A DNA stretch of 64,000 nt, from the NCBI GenBank assembly GCA_012274445.1, contig JAAROD010000080.1:2108001-2172000 (forward strand), given 5' to 3'. Numbering within the stretch: the first letter of the stretch is position 1; every line of letters begins with the position of its first letter. Under the pieces are notes generated by a model that worked only from the letters and a program-made list of their open reading frames with translations, was not told where the DNA came from and made no database searches. Both the position numbers and the translations under genes were made by a program. Below, one piece after another: positions 11,539-23,242 of the stretch. The stretch is from Sclerotiophoma versabilis (lineage: Eukaryota; Ascomycota; Dothideomycetes; Pleosporales; Didymellaceae).

Positions 11539-13947
11539 ATGCCAGAAGAGAACTGGGCTGCACATGGCGGCGTGCAAGCGTGTGATTTATGCCATGCTAG
11601 AAAGGTGTGTGACACATCTTGATACCCACTGTCCGCTTTCAGTCGTTCACGAAGTCGACAATTTCTGCTTGCCCACAAGTATGCGTACTATTTAACGTAT
11701 CAAATTGTATGCATGTTGACAAGGTGTGGTGGAGAGTGGACATGACTACAACGTACAATCTCGCTAACATCAAGAGCGACACCGCAACGTGTTCAAACAT
11801 GCGTATAGTCGCAGAGCAAAAGTGGCTTGACTTTTCGAAACTAACAGGATCTGCAGGTCAAATGTGATCGTAAAGATCCTTGTTCTAACTGCATAAGTTC
11901 GAAGAGCCAGTGCCTTCGCAACAGACATAAACGAGCTCCTCGTCCCAAGGTTCGAACTGACGACAAGATTCAAGCCCTTGTCCAGAGATTATCAAGCCTT
12001 GAGGATACGGTCCGCGTCACACAAGATACACCGAGGCCTTCGCTAGCTGTTCCCGAGGAAGTATCGCCAGAACAACACGCGCCTTCTGATCGACCTTTGA
12101 AGCGCAAGCGTACAAGCAGTGCCGTTAATACTGTGGCTCCGGCAGCAACACCGGAAGTCGATACAGCCCAGCAACCTACGAACGAAGCACGTAATCTAAT
12201 TCAGAAGGAGCTATCGATGAACAGTCGGTTCTCGACGCATCAGCGCTCAGTGCTTGAGACGGCAATTTCGTTTGTCGACCATTTATCGAATGCACCAGTA
12301 CCAACTATGAAGGACCGCAGCACTTTCGATAAATCAATGTACGAGCCTACTGAGCTCACCCAAAGCGAGATCATGCATGTCATACTGGGAACTGAGCCCA
12401 AGAATATGGCTCCAACTACAATTCACTTTCACAGTCTCGACCACCTTCCTCCCAAAGCAGTAGAAAGAATCGCCCTTGCTTTGATGGACGGTACTGCGGA
12501 CGAGAAAACTGAAAATCTCTACAAGGTCATTATCCACTTCAAGTTTGCCGTGGTATTGTATGCCAGCCAACTGCAGGGGCCCAAAAGTCCAGCTGTGCAA
12601 AAGCACATCCGACAATTGCAATACAACCATCTCAGTGCAGCTCTTACAGCTTTGGATCATATCAGTTTCTTGACCACCCCATCACTGTTGCTGGTTCAGG
12701 CCTTGATCACAGGCGCTATGATGATGCAAATCGTAGGAAACCCTGCAAGTTGCTGGGAACTTACGGCTCATGCTTCCCGGACACTCGTTGCGCTCGGCTA
12801 CCACACGATCACAAGCACTGAAGTCAAAGACGATTATGACGAAGAGATCCAAGCAGCTATCGCGTGGTGTTCCCATTTCGACAGCTGTATGAGCTTGTTG
12901 CTGTTGCGGCCAAGGTCATTACCTCCTATGAATATCAAGATTTCGTCTCTAATCACAGCCAACCCACTTAACCCAATGAGTGTCTTCGAGATAATAGAAA
13001 TGGAAATGATTCCAGTTCACGACAAGATCTTGGAGCTGACGCTGGATCATGCATCGAAGAAATCTGGAGCGCCACTGAAGGAAGAAGTTGCTCGACTGCG
13101 AGGTCAAATGTCAGATGTCTACAGTTTGATGCAAAGGGTATGTTGCCATGTTTGAACACATGTCAAATGTTCTGACCAAAGCAGGACTGTCCAACCCATC
13201 TCCTTGATTCTGTTATGGATATACTATTGCACTGGAAATGCCTCGAGTTCAAGTACTTCTCAACTCTGACCTCTGTCCATCGTCTCAGTCCGACGGTCAC
13301 AACCGATCCATCAGAACGAGAGGAATGCCTTCAGAGCGCGCGCAAGGCACTTGAGTGCGTTAGGGTCATTGAAACTACTTCCAAGAGTTTGGGCCATTTC
13401 ATCGAAGGCTACGATCCTTACCTGGCATGGTATGTACAGGAAACTTCAGTCTGGTTTCTATTCACTAACGTGCTCCAGGACTATGCTGTCATATCCACTT
13501 TGCCCGTTCTTTGTAGTCTTCTGCAATGTGGTAGGCACCTCCAACGAACGCGACTTCCAGCTTCTACAAACTGTGACGGAAGGTATCTCCGCCCTTGTCG
13601 CCGAAAACAAATACGTCAACCGGCTGCACCGACTATGTGCTACGCTCTTGAGCCTTTGCACACCACTTGTCAAGACGTCGGGGCCGCAAGATCGAAGCAA
13701 CATGGATGCAGCAGTCCCAGGCTTCTCGGCACACTCCTCAACAGATCCTTCTACGCTGTCAAGTGTGCGCAATACGCCAGACTTAGTAAACGTTGCACTC
13801 AACGCTGGCACCAGTAATCCTGATGGATTATTGCCCTCGACTTGGAATGACGACATGATGTGGCAGCTGTTTCAGTCTCAACCTTCGCTTGATTGGTTCA
13901 ATGCAGATATCCTGGATCCAACATGGGACTTCGATGTACCTAAGTAA
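11539..13947 (+). CDS. Zn2Cys6 (fungal binuclear zinc cluster) transcription factor, 686 aa
   Basis: Nuclear DNA-binding regulator of the Gal4 class. Exons are 11539-11604, 11857-13137, 13185-13439 and 13489-13947. The zinc cluster is split by intron 1 and reads Cys15-x2-Cys18-x6-Cys25-x5-Cys31-x2-Cys34-x6-Cys41 with the basic RKVKCDRK segment between the second and third Cys, the classic pattern. A basic linker and a short heptad-like dimerisation stretch follow (IQALVQRLSSLEDTVRVTQ), then a nuclear-signal-like LKRKR. The rest is a helical middle region of the fungal regulator type (for example LLLVQALITGAMMMQIVGNP and WELTAHASRTLVALGYH). The C terminus is Trp/Asp-rich (WNDDMMWQLFQSQPSLDWF), suggesting an acidic activation segment. 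Intron 1 is 252 bases, long for this window. No neighbouring enzyme cluster suggests its target. Confidence 0.9.
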
Positions 13948-16797
13948 GCCCTCGATAACTGGTCTGGCCTGAGGGCAGCCAATAATGCATTATATTGTCT
14001 GCTCTGATGCTGCATTGGCAGAGAGTTCAATTAGCTCTGTACTTAGGTCCGATCAATTCCCATCAACGTTGGTAGTGAATTGAGCACATCATGGCAAGAG
14101 CCATATTAAGCCATCAACAAATCAGCAGGATTTCGCGTTGGAACACTTGCTAGGCTCATTAGCGAGTTCTAAGGTATGGGAGGCAGTCAATGCATAACGG
14201 TGCGCGCTGTAGAAGCTTGTGAGCAGTGAAAAAGACTAAAATCAGAAGAGCGGACGAGAGCTCTAAACCCTGGGTTTAGCTATTGAAACTTGCAAATCAA
14301 GGCTCAAAGCAATACATATCTGGCTCAGCGGTATTATGCCTATGATGTAGAGGACTCACTGTACTTAGGGTGAGATGTGAGAACTAAGGTCTAGTACAAT
14401 CAGTGTTGTATTACGCAGAGTGCCCGAAGCGTGCTGGCAACGCGTAACGTTCAGTCGCGAGAAGAGATATGCCTGATATCTGGAGGACCACCTTTCATGA
14501 CATTAGAAACCGATCTATATAGCACGAGCGAAAAAAGGACGAAGACGTGCCTCTCATCTCATGAACCAAGGACGTGCCTGTCAGAAATCCAGCGTTATCT
14601 AATCTCTCGTCAAAGGAATGGATGGTCGACTGCTTCGTTAAGTGGGACCTCATGTGCTGATGCGTTTGAGATAGGTGAGGTAAGGTGCAATTTATTCTTC
14701 TCTTACGCTTGAGGCTGTATTAGAGGCCCCATTGGCATCAAAGGTGTCCAGTGCAGTCTATAATAGAGAAGGCGGCAGTCATAGAAGATACTAGAGCGGT
14801 ATTGCACAAGGCTACAATATACAGAACCGCCAGTTCAAGATTGCAAGAGCTTCGAAATAGAAGTGAGAGCGGAGTAAAGTCTTAGTCTTAGCCTCAACTG
14901 TAGCACCGGTATCAGCTACGACCTTGATCCCAATGCCACCAGGATCATTAAGTGTGGCCCCAGTGGCACCATCGCAACCATCGCAGACCGAAAAGACCAC
15001 AGACGGCCTAGAAGAAGAGCAGGCTTAAAAGCATAGAGCTCGTCAGATGAAGGTCGCATGGACCGACCAACCCCTGTATTTACCAAAAATGGGGTGGCGC
15101 ATCATGCAGACTTCGCCTCAGAGCTCGATTGGGAGGAGTTCGGGCGTTGCCCGGAGTAGAGTGGAGGACCACGCCTTTAAGTGACCACTTGCACTTTGAA
15201 GTTTGTCGCCGAATGGATGTTCCAGATTAGAGAAGGTATACGGGTGCTCTCGAGGCTTTCCCCAACACATCATGCGTTGTGATAGAACTACAGATGAATT
15301 TCAGTGCTTCAACTTACTATTTCTTTCGGTTGCGGACGCTCCATTTACCGGCTGTTCGACGCGTACGAAGGTAAGTAGTCTCCATCCAGTGCTGCAGCCC
15401 TCTCAAAGTATTGTGAAATCAATCGTTCAATCAACCGATGAGGCCTCTCGATTTAAATTGCTAGATCGAGCTTGCATAGCCCACAACTCCTGTCATCTTC
15501 TGTGGCTTTCTGTATATGGTAGAACGACCATCTTCAATCTGGACTGCGTCACAGTTGCTTGGTGATATGGTCCAGGGTGCTGCACCTAGCGATTACGTTC
15601 CCGCAAATCGAAAGAACACAATGAAAACTAGAGGCAGTGCTAACTGTCTTCAGATTCATGATGCAGCCAGTCTTTTCTTTGGAGCTCGAAGAACGGCGTG
15701 ATCGTTCTTGTTGACGTTGACATTCCGTGCAGGCCTGCAATATGTTCTGCAACGTCTGCTTTTGCGAGTATTCTTGCCTGGAACGGTTCCTGTCCTAGCA
15801 GCCTTTCAAGCTTCTCGTCGAAATAAGATACGAGGTTCAGTCTTTCCCGATAATAAGTGAACTCAGCATTATGTGACGTCCGCGTGGATTGCATCACTGC
15901 CGGGCTGTCTCAACTTACGAACACGAAGATACACACGTGCTTCTTTGCCCTACTGCACGTTGTGCATCACGGTATAAGCCGTAAGACAGACACTATTGAA
16001 AATCAGAGCGCTAGCCATCTAATGTTTCACTGTGTTGTGGCTAAAGGCTAGCGATGCGCGCCAGATCGTCGTTCTCGGAAACCTCAAATCTCTATCTTGT
16101 CGACGATCATGTTTATCAGTGGAGTTTGCAAGGCGAGCGGATTCGTGGTTGAGTCGTCGCACCGGATGTGCGATGCGATTGCCATGTTGAATGTCGTGCT
16201 ATATGGAGATATTTGGCGAATTGGAGGTGCAAGCGTTCAACACAAGGGAAGAGACAGGTATGCCTGTTGGTGATCAAAATCACGGATCTAACCGATCTAT
16301 TGTGCTCATGTCGCTTATCTCTGTGGATGTTGTCGATCGTCGAGTGTGTGCAAAATAGTGGTATCTGAACCGTGGATAATGCAAGCTGATACTAAAAGTA
16401 GTGCACGGTGATCGTGAAAGGGAATCGAGGCAACAGGCAGTGAGCAGTAAGCGGGAAGCAGAAGACAGGAGGCATTCGATGCGTCTTTGCTGGTACGGGA
16501 GTTGCTGAGGGGGTCCAGCAGCGAGCGTTGCAGATCTTGACCAAATCTCTAGCAAAAAACTTGACAAATCCACAGCCAGGACAGCTGTAGTCGTTCCTTG
16601 CTGGTAGCAACAGCCACAGAACTATTTTGCATCGGGAAGCAAGCAGCAACAGAAGGAAGTAAGAATAACCACCACGCGTAGCCATATGCGCTAGCTGGCC
16701 ACTAGCGCACGCACAGACCTTCACCGCACAGCGAACCCGCCAGACCAAAAATCCAGCATCTCGACAACCTGAAGGGTGATCGAGATAATTTCAAGAC
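13948..16797. other. 2.8-kb gene-poor stretch
   Basis: No supported gene. A 17-base inverted repeat (CTAAACCC-T-GGGTTTAG) lies at 14263-14279. A minus-strand frame at about 15640-15894 (84 codons from ATG) reads rather protein-like but has no recognised relatives and no splice-linked partners. Confidence 0.35.
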
Positions 16798-16801
16798 AAA
16801 A
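16798..16801 (-). terminator. RNA polymerase III terminator of tRNA-Lys
   Basis: Four T residues on the minus strand, eight bases beyond the tRNA 3' end, form the usual minimal Pol III stop. Confidence 0.7.
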
Positions 16802-16809
16802 TGAAAGCC

Positions 16810-16882
16810 AGCCCGACGTGGGGCTCGAACCCACAACCTTGAGATTAAGAGTCTCACGCGCTACCGATTGTGCCAGCCGGGC
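16810..16882 (-). tRNA. tRNA-Lys (anticodon CUU), no intron
   Basis: The 73-base minus-strand sequence folds into a standard cloverleaf. The acceptor stem is GCCCGGC paired with GTCGGGC (one G-U), and the D arm has TGGCACAATCGGTAGCG. The anticodon stem TGAGA/TCTCA holds the loop CTCTTAA, giving anticodon CTT. The T arm contains GGTTCGAGCC, which doubles as the B box. The discriminator base is T, as in yeast tRNA-Lys(CUU). No intron interrupts the anticodon loop. This is the only tRNA I found in the window. Confidence 0.97.
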
Positions 16883-17311
16883 TTTGGTTGATGGTGCGGC
16901 GGTAATTATTAAAAGCCATGAACAAATCATGTTCTCTGTGGAATACCAACATCTCACTATAATCTTTCTGCTCCTATACGCAGTAACGACGCCCGACCGT
17001 TCGTGATTGGGTCGATGACCGAACCTGCATCGCTGGCCGGAAATAGTCTGGTTCTCTGGGCACGCTGGGCGAGCCGCAGCCATTTTCAAACGGACGTGCC
17101 AGATTGTCGACGCAAGTAGTTCTTGGTTGGCATATCAATATGTAGAGCATGCATAGGAACCAGAAGAGCATTTGCTTATAGCTTAGATTTCTGCTAGCTA
17201 AGTGCTTGCCTTGAGCACGAACATGTTGCGAGCATTCATTGAAGAACAACAGCCAATATCTCTTGACTCAGTATCAATGATCATTACGGAGGACTTCTTG
17301 CAACTAGCTGT
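16883..17311. other. short intergenic stretch
   Basis: Nothing seen beyond the 5' flank of the tRNA and the 3' flank of the NTF2-like gene. Confidence 0.5.
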
Positions 17312-17831
17312 CTACTTACTTTGTGCGCCAAGGTCCTAACCAACCGTCAGTGACATTTGCTTCGAAGTATGAATACTTACCAGATAAACCTGGTAGAAGT
17401 CCATCTTGACTCTGCCATTGTCTTTCACCATGTGGGCACGTGCTGCCCAGTCGAGACCTGACTCACCGCCTGCCTTCAAACCATATTGAACGGTTCCGTA
17501 TAGCATACATTCGTCGGAGTTGGGACCAAAAGGGAAGATCTTTATGGCCTTATGCTTCCTACTAGCAACCTTCTCCCACATTCCTTTACGCAGCGCAAGA
17601 ATCTCTGATCACCGTAAGCCAAAGGGCCAGAACAGTGTTGGTGTTGCAGAGCATACCGTCTGAGCCGGTGGCCTTTCTGGACGCCATGATCAACGTAGCA
17701 TCTTCAGTAAAGTTCTCGATGTACTTCTCATGGGCGTCGGGCGTGTCTGACGTAGCATAGAACTCCTCGAAGAACTCCTTGTAAGTTGCGTCGAACTCAA
17801 CTGACGGATACTCGGAAGCGTATGCAGACAT
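17312..17831 (-). CDS. SnoaL/NTF2-like fold protein, 140 aa
   Basis: Small cone-shaped alpha+beta (SnoaL-like) protein of a fungal family without an assigned reaction. Exons are 17657-17831, 17381-17604 and 17312-17335, with introns of 52 and 45 bases. The ATG at 17831 opens MSAYASEYPSVEFDATYKEF. Typical marks: the helix FFEEFYATSDTPDAHEKYIENF, the strand DATLIMASRKATGSDEILAL, the segment WEKVASRKHKAIKIFPFG, then a Lys/Gly turn and the strands LDWAARAHMV and VKMDFYQVYL. The last exon adds only DLGAQSK. The length agrees with a single NTF2-like domain. The fold allows steroid isomerase-, cyclase- or carrier-type activities; nothing here points to one substrate and no biosynthetic neighbour is present. 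Confidence 0.85.
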
Positions 17832-18507
17832 GGTGAAATCGTATAATAATAAAGTAGAGTCTAAGAACCCGCAGCAAATTTCCGTGCAATCCACCTGTAC
17901 GAGATTGATGTAAGCACTGGCATCGGCTGCAGGCCGGAAAGTGCGGCCGAGGAGGACGCTAGCCGCTAATCAAACTCTTACGGTTGGGAAGAGCACGTTC
18001 ACCTCCCAAGAAACGATCTCTGCCTCAAACAAACCACCTCCACATGTTACCTACGTTCGACGTTGCCCGAGAGTCCAGAAATTTCACTGCAGCTCGGCCT
18101 CATTGTGCGTATTTCGTTCTTGGCGCTTTTTGCACAGTCAGCGTCGCGACACTGTGTGCGGCCCGTGTCCAGCTATGAAAGACACGTGCATGAACCGTCT
18201 TACGCGGCCTGCTGCGGCTTGAGAGTGTCCTGTAGTATGGATAGGTGGCGTTGCTGGCAGAAAGAGCGTCTCGCCTCTGCGCAGTTACCTAGTCCTCCTT
18301 ACATCCACCGAAGTGCTCAACAGAGTCAGAATGGCCGCGCATTCACTGTTCCTTTTTGGAAATCCTAGAGATGTCTCCTATTTTGGGTGCAGCAAGCAAG
18401 TCAGGTGCGAGACCCCGTGGTGTGAATCAACGCATCCAGCAAACTGGAAGTTCAAAATGAGGCTCATGTTACCATGTCGGGGCAGATGCAAGTGTATTTC
18501 AGTATTG
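17832..18507. other. intergenic stretch
   Basis: No supported gene; presumably includes the promoter of the NTF2-like gene. Confidence 0.4.
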
Positions 18508-18830
18508 AGATCCAAATACAGAACATCAAGGATCAACCTGCAAGGTCAAGGATACCAGAGACTTCATCATCCCTGCGTCAACAATTGCCAAGAACTTGAC
18601 AGGCACCAAACATGGATCAACGACGGTCTGCGCTTCCAATGTACAGGGAGGCCTGTCTGCGGTGGTACTCGGCGTCACTGATGACAACAGCTTCATTGCG
18701 AGAACTTCAGTAAGATTTCAGCCCCTATTGCGACGGATTCAACCGAAAGAAAAGCAAGATTGGAAACACGACAGGAAACAGTGTCAATGGTCTGAATGGT
18801 GCGCACAGAGGCTATGCTCTCTTGCTGTGA
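18508..18830 (+). pseudogene. possible 3' part of a small unrecognised gene, 5' end lost
   Basis: I do not recognise this. From about 18508 a frame reads KVKDTRDFIIPASTIAKNLT and then VVLGVTDDNSFIARTS with protein-like composition. A consensus-looking 49-base intron at 18710-18758 (GTAAGA...AAG) joins it in phase to IGNTTGNSVNGLNG and a stop at 18828-18830. Upstream there is an in-frame stop and no convincing exon, ATG or signal peptide, so it is either the end of a gene whose 5' exons I cannot find or a remnant. Small Gly/Ser/Thr-rich composition would suit a secreted or wall protein, but that is a guess. Confidence 0.3.
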
Positions 18831-20525
18831 TTCAGAGGTCTGGGATCAATACGCCAACTCCTCTTGCCAGCAGCTCGACAGCATGTACGCATATTGTACG
18901 TCACGATCTCATCCATGCTTTTGCTGGTGCTTCACCCGACAGCTTCTGTTGGTACTCACTAGTTATCGAAGTCTGGTTCTCAGCCGCGCCGTCCCTTCTC
19001 CCGTGGTGTGCATACAAGGTTCAAATGAGAGCATCTCAAGCGTCAGACATAGCATGGGGACAGGACCAGGTCAAATCACGTCCTGGACATAGCATGATGC
19101 TTAACACGAGTCCACAGCAATATCAGTATCCCAGTCGATACAAAAGGAGCACCACTCCTCGATTCCAGTCCATCAAGCTTAACAATGCCATTGCATAGCG
19201 GACCCACAGGTCTTCATTCCGATCCGTACGAAAGGACTTATTGAAACCCGGCCTGTAGAAGCATGTGTCAAACAGCCGCGCTTTCTTAGTGTGCAGACAC
19301 AATGTCTTAGCGGGGATTCAGCGGGTGGTGCCTCGGCGAGTTCAAACGGTCCGCTACCTATGGTCAAGTTCGCGACATCAAGACACGTACCGAACGATAT
19401 CTGGACCTTGCCTCATAATCCCTGTACGACTTAATTTAGTGGAACGTCGATCGGCTAACGTAGCGCCACGCTATCAAACGTCCATTTTCTGTCAGAATTT
19501 TGCTGCCGCGCTAGTACGAAGCCTCCGGCACTACACCATGTACGTTGAGGCTGCTGCGTTCACGGCCTCTATGACGCAAGAAGCGACTCTCGAAAAGAGC
19601 ATTACTCGAAGTCAGGGTTAGAGCTACATAAGTCTCAAATGACGAAGATGCGGGCCTTTTCTGCTTCGGGAACACAAATCTTTTAGCTCAAGATAGATGT
19701 TCATTGAACCTTGACGAGGGCAACGACAAAACGCTGACACGCAGACTAGGAAAGATGTTTCCTGAACCGTAAGGTTGGAATTACAAGGGTAAGGTAGCCG
19801 GGATCTCACCATTCTCGAGAGGTTGTGGCTTGACGCTGTAGCTCGCAAATTAGTACTGACGATATTCCGACCCTGTATGCGGTTACTCGGCCTATATCCA
19901 GTCCGCTGCGAGTTTCTTTGCCTAGGCCCGATCTGCCTTGTCGTCATCAGGCGAGGTTAACGTGCATCCCCCTTCGAATTACTATTCACCACCCCGCTCA
20001 ACTCATCATCTTTGGTGGCTAATGATACCCCTATCCACCGCTTTGTGAGATCGGGGATCATCGTCCTAGACTGAGAATTTCATTATCCTTAAAACTGTAG
20101 TACCTTTCCTCCTGATAATACGCCTAAATTTGGAGTTAAAGTTAAAGAAGTTAGTTCTTCTACGACACTTATGTCTAAACAAGACAAGTCTCTACTTTAA
20201 GTAGAGATCGAGTAGCTACAATTGAGTTAGAGGGGTGCACAGTAACTTGAAGAGCGGGTACACATTAACCTCTCCCGTCATCATCGACGTCTTAGCTCAC
20301 AAGAGCCTGAGCAGAATCCACACCGTGCAAGGGTGAAGAGTTTAGTCTGGATGGCCAGTGTGGATCCATACGCTCGCACCTTGGAGGAGCCCCGCAAAGC
20401 TCAAACGTTCATGGGTGATGCAAGTCTGCCGCTGGCCCTAGGCCTCTAGGCTTCCGGCTCTCTCTATATACACCTTCTGTCCCTTCTTCCTTGTGGTAGA
20501 AGCAACAGTTATCTTTAATCTTATA
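18831..20525. other. gene-poor stretch with an AT-rich segment
   Basis: No supported gene. The segment at about 20080-20230 is visibly richer in A+T than its surroundings and holds a 19-base inverted repeat (TCTCTACTT-T-AAGTAGAGA) at 20189-20207. It could be an old repeat remnant. The last 200 bases are the GT2 promoter. Confidence 0.35.
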
Positions 20526-23242
20526 ATGGTAAAGTACGAGGTCAGCGTCTCCGACGAGAAGCCGGAGCAAGCTCGTACCTATAATCGCCAATCTTACTCA
20601 GCGCCAATTGAAGATGTTGCCATTCCAGCACATCTTCTTCGAGCCACCGGAAATCTCGGTTCGGTACGCGACAACGAAACCAACCTAGCATGGGAACCTC
20701 AACATTCATTGATGGTGGATGAGGAGAAGGGAGCCATCGGTAGAAAAGAAAGCCTGATTAGGAAGGAAAGCCTCGCATATCGTCTCAACAGTCGATCCGC
20801 TTCTCGTCCTTCAAGACATCCCGGCCGGGGCTTACACAATTCACAACGTTCGGCTCGCCGTTCGGTCACGTTTGATGACCAACATCAACAACAGAGTGCT
20901 ACATCACCAACGACCGAAGATGAGGCTACGGCCCGGAAGAAGAGCCGCTATCAGTCTTGGTTACTTGGAGATGAAGAAGCTCTTACCATCTCAAGACCAA
21001 ACAGTGCGATCGAACCTGCATTGCGCACACCAGGTCGAGTAGCCACAACCAACCCATTTGAGCCTCCCTCCAAGGCCGATCACTCTAGCTCCAGTTCTAT
21101 TTGGTCTAACAATGACCCCTTTGCGACGCGGCCAAATTCTCGCGACGAGAGCGACAAGAGCTTCAAGGAGCCCGAAGATGCCTACGCCCCGGCTGGGCAG
21201 CGGCCAAGGAAGGGCACACTCGGTTCTATCGTCGACGCTGTTGTCCCAGATGGCCTTGCAAGGAAGATGACGAATGCGTCTTTCAATGGCCTACAGAGGA
21301 AAGGTTCCGTATGGAAGACTTATGAAAACGCCAAGAAGCGAGGTGTTGAGCTGCAGAGGAAGGAATGGGTGCAAGTTCTCTTTGAGTATAGCATCTATCT
21401 CTTCCTGCTTTGCTTCATCTATTTCGTCCTCATTGGCAGGCCTCTGTGGAGTGGAGCTGTCTGGTGGCTGTACTGGGTGGTCGCAAACAAGTTTGTCTTC
21501 GCTGGCGGATTCAGTATCACTCTGGGTATCGCACTATTGTGAGTTTTATCACCGCCTTCTTTTCTTGCATAACGCTAATCAGCTACTAGCTACGCCTTCG
21601 CCCCCCTTTTGATTCTGTTCGAGGATGACCCTCCTCCAGCCGAGTTCACTGCCGAAACCAAGATACAGGACAACGTCAAAGATACTGCCCTCCTCATTCC
21701 CTGTTACAAGTCCGCTCAGCTCATTGGCGCTACACTCGAAGCAGCCCTGAAGATCTTTCCGCCATCGCATATCTTCGTTCTTGCCAACGGAAACAGCCCT
21801 ACGCCTCTGGACAACACCGAGGAAGTTTGCGCACCATACGGCGTCAACCATCTGTGGTGCCCGATCGGCTCGAAGATTGTTGCACAATATGTCGGAACTT
21901 ACGCAGCCAAAGCTTTCAAGAACGTTTTGCTCATTGACGACGATTGCGCGCTCCCCGACAACTTTCCTGTTGTGACCGATCGTCTCAAGGGAAATGTCAT
22001 GTGCTTGGGGTATACCATTAAGAGTGTAGGACCCAACTCCTCTAAGGGAAATCTGTGTCAGCAGGCGCAGGATCTTGAATATAAGCTTAGTGGTATCCAG
22101 CGTGAGTTCGCTGGCAAGGTTGGCTCAGCCACATTTCCTCATGGCGCCATCGCTCTCTGGGATCGAGAACTCCTTATCAAGACATTCCATGAGCACCCTG
22201 GATTCAGTGTCTCTGAGGATTGGTTCTTCGGTCATGTTGCTCGCAAGCTCGGTTCGCGCATCAAGATGTGCTCGCAAGTCTTCGTCGAGACAGAAACCCC
22301 AGCCGCAGTCTTCTTCTCTTCTGGTGGCGCTCGAGGTGGCTTCGGTGAGATGACCATCTTCAAGCAGCGATTCAAGCGCTGGAACTTTTTCTTTGTCAAC
22401 GGCATGTACTACAACATGGCATATATCCTGGGCAGCTGGAAGCTCGGCTGGTGGGAGATCGGTGCTAAAATCTTCGTCTTCCAAGAGATCTACGAAACTC
22501 TTCTCTACCTCGTCTCTCCTTTCATTCTTCCTATCTCCTTCATCGTCAGACCCAGTTTCGCTGGTCTTCTACTGGGCGCTACAATCGTAAGTTACTCTGT
22601 CACATGATCTGAACGGTACTGACTCCAATTTAGGCCATGTACTTGCTTAACACTGTCTTGTTCAACGAGGTCCACCTGCGTCGCAAGAACGAACGCCTCG
22701 GCTGGGTACTCATCTACGTCTATTATCTCCCCTACAAGATCGTTCTTACCTTCGTCAACGTAGCAAGTTGCTATTGGTCACTGTACAAATACGCCCGTTA
22801 TTTCGCCAAGCGCCACCCCAAGGTCATCGAAGATGAGAAGGCTGTTGAGGTTATCGTGCGCCTTGAAGAAACCCAAATGGCTGTTGGCGCCGGTGCCGGT
22901 GGCCTTGGACGCAGCCTCACCGTTCGCACTGTCGGTGGGAAGCAGACACCCAACGACTACGACCACGATCAGGACAATGTCGATCCGTTAGAGCAAGCAA
23001 GAGCGGAGGGCGTCACAGCTGTCGATTACGCATTTGCACCGACAACTACCAAGGAGTCCACTCTTGAGCACCACTCTTCCCATCGTCAAAGTGATCCTTT
23101 CAGGGACAGCAGAAGAGCTAGCTCACCCGAGACGACCAGAGATGCGGATACTTGGGCTCAGAATAAGCTGTCCAACCAAGTGACTCGGAACTCGCAAGCT
23201 TCCAAACATGAGCCAAAATCAGCTGGCACAGGCTGGTTCTAA
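20526..23242 (+). CDS. membrane family 2 glycosyltransferase (fungal GT2, hyphal growth type), 872 aa
   Basis: Processive-type GT2 enzyme of the plasma membrane or Golgi that probably makes an unknown extracellular or wall polysaccharide. Exons are 20526-21538, 21590-22586 and 22634-23242. The cytosolic N terminus of about 280 residues is Ser/Arg-rich and probably disordered. Two membrane helices follow (FEYSIYLFLLCFIYFVLIG, then a Trp-rich one). The GT-A domain shows TALLIPCYKS, the metal/nucleotide motif LLIDDDCALP, the acceptor-side SEDWFFGH and QRFKRW near the usual QxxRW site. C-terminal helices (LLYLVSPFILPISFIV, AMYLLNTVLFN) and a polar tail complete it. The ATG at 20526 is the first in frame; a 5' extension has only GTG. 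By memory of the family it resembles the GT2 protein that Zymoseptoria tritici and Fusarium graminearum need for hyphal extension on solid surfaces; that orthology is inference. Confidence 0.88.

Noticed and set aside
7235..13947. A secondary-metabolite cluster around the Zn2Cys6 regulator, or with the SnoaL-like gene
   Set aside because: No polyketide, NRPS, terpene or tailoring enzyme lies nearby; the regulator is isolated in a gene-poor stretch.
14263..14279. Palindrome containing TAAACCC, like a telomere unit
   Set aside because: A single 17-base inverted repeat with no tandem array; not a telomeric tract.
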